The notes under the pieces: generated by a model
Seen by the model: the letters and a program-made list of their open reading frames with translations, nothing else
Told to the model about the DNA's origin: nothing
Database searches by the model: none
Program-made: the position numbers and the translations under genes
Assembly: GCA_028622995.1 (NCBI GenBank)
Contig: JAJQJQ010000013.1
Location: forward strand, 682,001-746,000
Direction: 5' to 3'
Length of the DNA: 64,000 bases
Source: Panagrolaimus kolymaensis
Lineage: Eukaryota; Nematoda; Chromadorea; Rhabditida; Panagrolaimidae
Part shown: one piece after another, positions 56,461 to 64,000 of the stretch
Numbering within the stretch: the first letter of the stretch is position 1
Layout: each line of letters begins with the position of its first letter

Positions 56461-59400
56461 ATGCCACCAAAAAGGAAGAAATCATCTGCAACAAAAGCTA
56501 GAGATGCAACGGCAAAAAGAAAAGTGAGAACTCAAGAAGAAGCTCGAAGAAGACCATCAAATGATTCAACAACACCTTCAACTGCTCCACAACCAACAAC
56601 TACAACAGCAACGATAAATGGTGAAGCTATGGATACAACTGAAGCACAAAATTCACATGAATCTGAACATATTATTGTAAGCGTTATTTTTTTGTTATTT
56701 GTTTTTTTCTTAACCTTCTGCAGTTAGCCTTTAGTTGCTTCACCTTGCGTATTTGTTGTTTATTAACTTTTGCTTGAGATGCTTTTCCTCAAAATGCTTT
56801 TCTTTCAATTGCTTAATTATTATATTATTCAGGATAAACGAGCTATTCAATCAACTGATAATGAACTTGATCAAACAGCTTCACCAACAACTCGAACTGC
56901 TGCTATCAAACGACGAGCTAATGAAGATGTACTTGAACCTAATGCAAAACGTAATGCTCTTGCTGATACCGAACATAAAGTAGCTAATGCTTACAAATTT
57001 GATGATAACGATGATTGTCAACATGAACATGGACATGATATCGTATGTTTTTTCTTTTGTTTTATAGTCAAACCATTTACTTGCAATCCTTTTTCTTTCA
57101 AAGTCTTATTTCATTTATTTTTCAGGTATTTCATTCACAAGCCTCAGCTGTTTTCGAAGAAGGTGCTAAAGAAACCGATGATATTGTAATCGATGACGAT
57201 GATTGTCAACATCTTTCTGCACATGATATCGTATGTTTTATCCTTTTGTTTTTTAATCAAACCTTTTACTTCGAATGCTTTTTCTTTCAATGTCTTTATT
57301 CATTTGTTTTTCAGGTTCATCAATCTCCAGTCTCAACTGTAAACAAAGAAGCTGCTAATGATACCGATGATATTGTAATCGATGACGATGATTGTCAACA
57401 TCATTCTGAACATGATATCGTATGTTTTATCTTTTTGTTTTTTAATCAAACCATTTACTTGCAATCCTTTTTCTTTCAAAGTCTTATTTCATTTATTTTT
57501 CAGGATCATCAATCTCGAGGCTCAACTGTAAACAAAGAAACTGCTAATGATACCGATGATATTGTAATCGATGACGATGATTGTCAACATCATTCTGAAC
57601 ATGATATCGTATGTTTTATCCTTTTGTTTTTTAATCAAACCATTTACTTCGAATGCTTTTTCTTTCAATGTCTTTATTCATTTGTTTTTCAGGATCATCA
57701 ATCTCGAGTCTCAGGTGTTATCGAAGAAGGTGCTGAATTTGCTCATGAACATGATGATTCTTTGATGCTTGATGATGACAATGCATTTATTGAACCACCT
57801 GATTATGAACGACTTCCATTCCATCATGTCCGAATTCAAAGTGATTATCAACGTGATAGGAATGAATGGTTCAATGATGTTAAAATGCTTGCATATCTTG
57901 GTGCTATGGCTGGACACGCTGTTCGCTATGGAACATTTCTAAGAATCGCTGTGTTGGATTCGCTTTTTGTCCATTCGCATGCTAACAACGTCAATGTAAA
58001 CATAAAAAACTTCCTCTTCGTGTATCCTGATAATCCTGAACTTATTTTGTGTCCTCTCAACGTTATGAATGGAAATCACTGGACTCTTCTTGCTATTCAT
58101 GTGTTGCTTGGTCATGCAGATTACTATGACACTCTTCAATCTGCTGCTACTTCTGGAGAAATTTATGCTGACGAACTTGCTCTATGTACATCCATTATTG
58201 AAAAACTCAAAGCTGCTGAAATCATTGATCACCACATTGTACCTCGAAGAGCTGACACTTCAACTTTTGATTTTCAACGGGATGGTTTTAACTGTGGACC
58301 TCATAAACTTCTAATCGCTGAAAATCTCGCATTCCACGGCTACTCAATGAAATTTGATCATCGTCTCAACATGGCCACTGAAAGATATCGAATGCAATAT
58401 TTGTTGAACATGCTATATGAGTTGAATAAAGACAAAGATGAATGGCATCGTACGAATCTTGATACATGGTTACCTACAGCTTTCGAAAGACAACTGAACC
58501 AACCACTTCCTCTTATTGATCCATCTCAACTTGAACTTCCAGCTGAGAATGATTTGATTCAACATGTTCAAGCTGCACCATTATCGACACCTCAACCATC
58601 TGTACCTCTAAGAAAATCTCAAAGAATCATACCAAGAACTGATAATACAAGAAGATTATATGATGAAAGAATGACATCAAAAAGAAACTCAACTCTTCGA
58701 CTTGGCAAACCTATTGGACTTCGAAGCTCTGGAATCAATCCTGATCCACATTATCTCGGTCCTATGAATAAAAGATGTCATTATTGTAATGCTTTCCTCT
58801 TCCATTGTGAATCTTTGGGTGGTTGTTGTGCTAAAGGTGCTGTTCCAATGCCTGATATTCCTCCGATGCCTGCTCGATGGGATCAAATTGCCTCCTTCAG
58901 CGATTTCTGGACTCATCCTAAACAATTCAATAGTTTAATGGCAATGGTTTCAACACAAGCAAAGGTTACTCGACATGCTGATGCTTTCAAGATTGAAGGG
59001 GAATTACGTCATAATGCAGGTGATTTGGTACCTATGGATGGAGAAGCTCCTTCTTTTGCTCAAAACTACTGCATCGACTCCGATCAAGCTCTCAACAATC
59101 GACTATCTGATGCTGTTAAAAAATTACATTTCAAAGCTGATGATGCCGCAAAGAACAAAGATCTTATTGGATTGTTAGAAGCTATGCTGCGTCAATATCA
59201 TCCTCTTGCTGACATGTTGAAAAACATGAGACAAATCCTTGCTGATGAAGAAGCTAAATGTGCTGCTGAAGGAACTGAACTCAGAAAATTCTATTTGGTT
59301 TGGGAAAACGGAAATGATCAACATACTCATCCAGGACGTCTCAATCTTCCTACCGTCAATGGGCAAGTTTTCTCTATCTATCGCTCTGATGATCTTGATG

Positions 59401-62400
59401 CTCCTCCAAAAGGTCTTTGGTTTGGAATTTCTAAAGATGGAAGCAACAGTATTCGCTATGTTCCTCATTTCGATTCATTTGCTGATGCTGCTGCTTATCC
59501 TCTCATTTTCGTCTTTGGTCAAGAAGGATGGCATCCTAATCTCAAGAAGCTTGATCCTGCTACTCGATATCTTACTGCTAATGATGTTGAAAGTGATCCT
59601 GAATTTAGAAGTGATTCTGAAGCTGAAGAACTTGATGATGATGAAGAATTGCCAATTTCGAAGAAGTATGAAAACGTTTCAATGAAGCAACACTACACTT
59701 CGTTATTGTATGATCGTACAGATCAACAAAAGAACAACTTCAATCCTGTAACTGGCCAAAAAACTCTCAGCCAAATCTTCATCATCAATGGTCATCTCAA
59801 TGTGCTTCGTCAACGTCTTGATAAGCTGGAACAACTTGAATCTGATCCATCAAAGCAAAAGCGATATGAACAATGCAGCCGACTTCGTGATGCTCTACAA
59901 GCAAGGATTGATCGTGATGAACAACTTCGTGGTAAAAAGCTTGGTAAAATCGTGATGCTCAACAAGAATTTCCGTGGTGGCAATCGTTATATGCAAGAAA
60001 GGTTCAAGGACAACATTGCTCTCTGTAATCGTCATGGCATGCCTTCACTCTTCGTAACATTTACTGGAAACCCAAAGTGGAGAGAAATCACGGAAAATCT
60101 TCGACGTGGCGATAACAATCAACCCGCTGAAACTTGGATTGATCGACCTGATCTCATCTGTCGTGTATTCAACCTGAAGGCTAAGCAATTTCTTGAAGAT
60201 GTCTTGAAAAAGAATACTCTTGGTAAAGTTAAAGCTTACTCTGTATCATTGGAACATCAAAAACGGGGTATGCCACATCTTCATATGCTCCTCATCATGG
60301 AAGACGACTACAAGTACAACATTCCTGAAGAAGTCGATGATCTCATATCTGCTCAAATTCCTGTCAAACCTGATGATTCTGATCTTTCTTACGATGCTGA
60401 CTATCAACGACGCTACTATGATACTGTTATGACACTTATGGTTCATGATCCAAAAAGATGTAAAGCTGTTTGCGGAAATGGAAAACAACCAGGCATTTGT
60501 GGAAAGGACTTCCCAAAGCCTTATACTGAAGAAACTGTTATGCGTCTCGATGGTTATGCTCAATTGAAGCGTCCAGATGATGGTAGATCTGTTGAAGTTG
60601 GTGCTAATGGTAAACGTCGTAATGTTCCTATTACAAATCAATACATCATCGCACATAATCGTTACTTGCTCTTGAAATACAATTCGCATATCAACGTTGA
60701 ACACTGTGGTGGAATCAAATGCATCAAATATTTGTACAAATACATCTTCAAAGGAAATGATCAAGCCTTCGTCTCTGTTCGTGAAATGAAGAATTCAACT
60801 CAAAATAACAACGTCGTTGACTATAACGAAATCGTCCAATTCCGAAAGATGAGATGCGTTGGTGCTGCTGAAGCTGTTGAAAGTCTCTTATCTATGTTCA
60901 CGACCCGATGCTCTCATTCAATTAAAGAACATGAAGTCCATCTTGAAGATAATCACAACGTCATATTCAATCCTGAAGACACTGAAGAAAGATTGAAGAA
61001 CCTAACTGAAAATAGCGGTGCCGAAACCGAAGCGCGAGCTGTCTCAAGGCTTACTGCTTTTTTCAAGTTAGTGAATCAAGAACTTTCTGAAATTGCTGCA
61101 AATCCAAATGTTTACACTGCTGCTGATCTTTCAACTCGCTCCATCAACTTATATTATCATCAAGTAAATGAATATTACACATGGGACTACAAGAACAAGA
61201 AATGGAATCGACGTGTTCGTGATCGAAAAGTTGTTGGCCGCCTTCGTACTATCTATCCAAGTGACGTGGAACTTTATTGTATGCGTGAACTTCTCAAGCA
61301 TGTCAAAGGTCCTCCAAATTATGAAGCTATTCGAACTTTCAATGGAGAAGTATTTCCAACTTATCGTGCTGCTGCTGTAGCTCGAAATCTATATATTGAT
61401 GATACCATTTGCTACACAACTATGGATGAAATTACCAAAGAATTCATGCCTCGCCAATGCCGTGTTGTTTTCGCTCTTCTTTTGGTGTACAACGAACCTC
61501 TTGATGCTGTAGCTTTATGGGAAAAGTACTGTGATTTGCTCATCGATCGAAATGCTGATATCTCAAAGGAAATTCGAATTCAACGTGCTCTTGCTCACAT
61601 TGCCTCGATTCTCTTTCATCATCAAAAAACCACTGCTGATTTTAAACTTCCTGATGTTTCTGAAGATGACTTGATGGATGCGATCAATGATGCTTTTCCT
61701 CCTGATTCTAACGATGGTGCTGAAGACTATGAAAACTTGAACACTGAACAACGTGCTTTTGTTGATAAAGTGGAACAAGCTCTTTTTAATCCAACTGATC
61801 GTAACCGTGAGCGTCTTTTCTTCTTGCAAGGTAGTGGTGGTACCGGCAAAACGTTCGTCTACAACACTATGATTAGAAGATTTCGAGCTATGGGAAAGAA
61901 GGTCATCGCTGTTGCTTCAACTGGAATTGCTGCTATTCTCCTTGATGGTGGTACAACTGCTCATTCTGCTTTCCGAATTCCTTTGGACATCCATCAAGAA
62001 CCCAACATTGCTCCAAATGATCCACTTGCTCGACTAATTATTGAAGCTGATTTGATTATTTGGGATGAAAGTCCTATGCAACATAAATCTGTCCTGCAAC
62101 ACGTCGCTTCTTTGATTAGGAATTTGGTTGGAATCGATGAACATCATTCGAAATTTGGAAACAAGACTGTTGTCCTTGGTGGTGACTTCAAACAACTACT
62201 ACCTGTCATGCGCCATGAAACTGCTCGATCATCCTATGAAGCTTCTTTGTTATGCTCTCCTCTCTTCAGAGAAAACTTCAAGATTTACTCTTTGACAACT
62301 AATGTTCGTGCTGCTAATGATCCTTCATACTCTGCATGGTTGAGTGATGTTGGTAATGGTCGAGTTCAATGTTCTTTTGGTCCATCAAAAATCCAACTTC

Positions 62401-63200
62401 CAGATGATATTGTCTGCTACGATCAAAATTCCGTCTTGAATTTCGTTTATCCTGCTAAATTATTTGATGATCCTAAATCTGCTGAATACCTCGAATATGT
62501 TTCTGAAGCTGTTCTTATGGCTCCTCTGAACGAAACTGTCAAAGATCTCAATGAACGTATCATCTCGATGCTTCCCGGTGATCATAAAGAATTTGCATCT
62601 GTTAATATCATGTCAAACACTTCTTATCCTGAAGATGAATTCTTACGTGACAACTATGATGCTGAAGAACTTGCAAGATTTGAACACTCATCAATTCCAT
62701 CTAATATTATTCGTCTTAAAGTTGGCAGCGTTGTGATGCTCACCCGAAACTTGGATATTCGCCTTGGTCTTTGCAATGGAACACGCATGGTTGTTGAAAA
62801 TATGGGTGCAAATTACATTGGCTGTCGTATCATCACTGGAAGCTCAAAAGGTCAATTAGTACCAATCGTTGCTATACCGAACAACTTTTCTGACAAATCT
62901 GATGACTCATTGCCTGAATTTACAAGGTATCAACTTCCTATTCGTCCTGCCTTCGCAATGACAATCAACAAATCTCAAGGTCAAACTTTAAGCAAGGTTG
63001 GTATCATCTTCAACACTCCATCATTTTCTCATGGTCAATGCTATGTTGCTGTTAGTCGTGTACGACGTCGTCAAGATATCAAAATTTTCGTGAGCAATGA
63101 AAACACTGCAACCGTCAATGGAAAGAAAGTTCCTCATACTACCAACATCGTCTTCAAAGAAGTTATCAATGCTATGAATCAACAAGTAAATCGGCAATAA
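56461..63200 (+). CDS. Helitron transposase: Ulp1-like protease, Rep nuclease and PIF1-type helicase
   Basis: Exons 56461-56676, 56833-57042, 57126-57230, 57315-57419, 57504-57608 and 57693-63200, all phase 0, give 2,082 aa. The N-terminus is basic (PPKRKKSSATKAR) and acidic repeats follow. Near residues 340-450 is a Ulp1/C48 cysteine-protease pattern: GNHWTL (His), YYDT (Asp), FQRDG (Gln) and NCGPH (Cys). A zinc-finger-like segment lies near 610 (CHYC ... GGCC). The Rep nuclease carries the HxH pair in GMPHLHMLL near 1108 and catalytic tyrosines in YLYKYIFKG near 1259. A superfamily 1 helicase follows: Walker A GSGGTGKT near 1627, IIWDESPM, LGGDFKQLLP, and C-terminal INKSQGQTL and YVAVSRVR. 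Rep nicks and joins DNA and the helicase unwinds it for rolling-circle transposition. The ATG at 56461 is chosen because the basic start and intron phases follow from it. Confidence 0.92.
57126..57692 (+). repeat. tandem exon-intron duplication in the Helitron gene (3 x 189 bp)
   Basis: Three units of 105-nt exon plus 84-nt intron follow one another (exons at 57126, 57315 and 57504). The exons encode variants of DDIVIDDDDCQHHSEHDI. The introns all begin GTATGTTTTAT or similar, end TTTTTCAG, and alternate between two sequence types. Confidence 0.9.
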
Positions 63201-63548
63201 ACTATCGCCAAGCTGTCAAGGTTCTTCACTTGCGTGTCGTTAATCTTCAGCTTCTTGAACAATCATCTTTTGCTCATCTCATATTTCATCTCAATATCTT
63301 TTGGTCCTAATATCTGTTGAGGTTCTTCAATGCGTTGTCGTTAATCTCCTGTCAATTCTCAAAATATCTCATGGTCGTTTCTCAACAAACTTTTCTCATC
63401 AAATGCTGCTTACATCTCTTCAAGTTTTAGCTTTTTTTGACAAAAAAACAAGGTGCCGTGTGTCACTCCTAAATTACACCAACACTTTTCTCAATCGTTT
63501 TTGTTTTTGTTTCGTTTATTACTATTAAAATTGTTTGTTTGTTCTTAT

Positions 63549-63554
63549 AATAAA
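63549..63554 (+). terminator. AATAAA polyadenylation signal of the Helitron gene
   Basis: AATAAA lies about 350 bp after the stop, in T-rich DNA. The intervening sequence looks like a 3' untranslated region with TCAATCTCC/TTGAACA-type words and no long frame. Confidence 0.5.
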
Positions 63555-63770
63555 TCTTAAAAATTCTTATTTTGTTTCTATTAGTATTAAGCCTTATATC
63601 GCTATAAGCAATGGGAGGGAATAGAGGAAGAGGTCTCAACTATAAATAACAAGATTTTGGGATCGTAACTCACTAAACAATAAAACAAAGACTACACCAC
63701 CAACTCAAACAGTTAATAAACATACCGAAACAGCACTTGACTGTCTTTGATTTTTCTTCTTTTTCTTTTT

Positions 63771-63866
63771 AAGCTACAAATGCTTTTCTTCTTTTTAAGC
63801 TACAAACGCTTTTCTTCTTTATAAGCTACAAATGCTTTATTTTCTTTTAAAGCTACAAATGCTTTT
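63771..63866. repeat. four-copy 26-bp tandem repeat
   Basis: AAGCTACAAATGCTTTTCTTC-type units begin at 63771, 63797, 63823 and 63850, with small changes and a CTT-rich spacer. Such subterminal repeats are common near transposon ends, but here the link is only positional. Confidence 0.75.
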
Positions 63867-64000
63867 TTCTTCTTCTTTTCCTTTCTTATTTTCTTTCTTT
63901 TTTCTTTTTCCTTTTTTCTTCTTTCTTTTCTTGAGTTTGATGGTGAAATTTGCAATCTAAAATATATGCGCGCTAACGATTATAAACAAGGGAGAAACAC

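Larger units (their letters stand above)
55903..64000 (+). mobile_element. autonomous-looking Helitron; borders not resolved
   Basis: The element is defined by its Rep-helicase gene. Helitrons start with TC and end with a hairpin followed by CTRR. A candidate 5' end is TCTCTTTACAC at 55903. No convincing 3' hairpin plus CTRR was found before 64000; a weak hairpin CTTATA/TATAAG near 63592 is not followed by CTRR. The 3' end may lie outside the window. The coding region has no stop or frameshift, so the copy is probably young. Confidence 0.55.
63201..64000. other. Helitron 3' region
   Basis: Non-coding DNA after the transposase stop: a polyadenylation signal, the 26-bp tandem repeat and a polypyrimidine tract (63880-63935). 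No gene seen. Confidence 0.45.

Noticed and set aside
57045..57692. Starting the Helitron protein at 57045 and reading the Phe-rich segments as membrane helices
   Set aside because: The segments have GTATGT starts and TTTTCAG ends, match each other as introns, and an upstream basic N-terminus joins in phase through two earlier exons.
63592..63607. CTTATA/TATAAG hairpin as the Helitron 3' terminus
   Set aside because: The stem is only six A/T-rich pairs and is not followed by CTRR, so it does not meet the Helitron end pattern.
1..64000. CRISPR array, bacterial operon or viral genome
   Set aside because: No regularly spaced identical repeats with unique spacers exist; spliced genes and a eukaryotic tRNA rule out a prokaryotic contig.

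Overview
The window looks like a nematode nuclear contig. The DNA is strongly AT-rich, introns are mostly 45-100 nt with GT...TTTTAG or TTTTCAG ends, acceptor-like TTTGCAG/CTTGCAG sits just before some start codons (compatible with spliced-leader trans-splicing), and there are nematode-type 7TM chemoreceptors and a tRNA-Glu. The protein families resemble free-living clade IV (Panagrolaimus-like) worms; that placement is inference. Gene models were built by hand by joining open frames at splice sites whose phases agree.

Layout. 1-9230: long A-rich stretch with no supportable gene. 9231-24038: compact accessory gene region, mostly minus strand: a GNAT-type acetyltransferase, tRNA-Glu(CTC) with a nearby relic, a divergent Hsp70-like protein with a basic tail, a plus-strand HAT-like/F-box-like protein with a hAT-type MITE exactly at a splice donor, three small secreted six-cysteine paralogues, two 7TM chemoreceptors and a small two-exon gene. 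25144-26666: three unrelated inverted-repeat elements in 1.5 kb. 26886-29098: a type I membrane protein with a long charged tail. 29858-33537: a 16-exon Integrator subunit 8 gene. 33538-44631: T-rich gene-poor DNA containing a young non-autonomous LTR element (36313-38189) with two 346-bp LTRs that look identical. 44632-55202: an alpha-2-macroglobulin/thioester protein (TEP) gene. 55203-64000: a Helitron with an intact 2,082-aa Ulp1-Rep-helicase protein.

Main discovery. Between constant exons 5 and 7 the TEP gene carries twelve tandem alternative versions of one exon (47696-52373). Each encodes a different bait-region sequence ending in FPETW or a decayed form of it. All except one decayed copy are 3n+1 nt long, entering in phase 1 and leaving in phase 2, so a productive mRNA should carry exactly one. 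Most separating introns contain a GTGGCGTC-type element 60-110 nt before the next exon, a candidate selector or docking site. This is a Dscam-like arrangement in a thioester immune-type protein: one scaffold and thioester, many interchangeable protease-bait regions.

How the genes may work together. The TEP gene, the six-cysteine secreted peptides (one with an intestinal-type GATA site upstream) and the chemoreceptors would suit a defence and environment-sensing neighbourhood, but only proximity supports a shared role.
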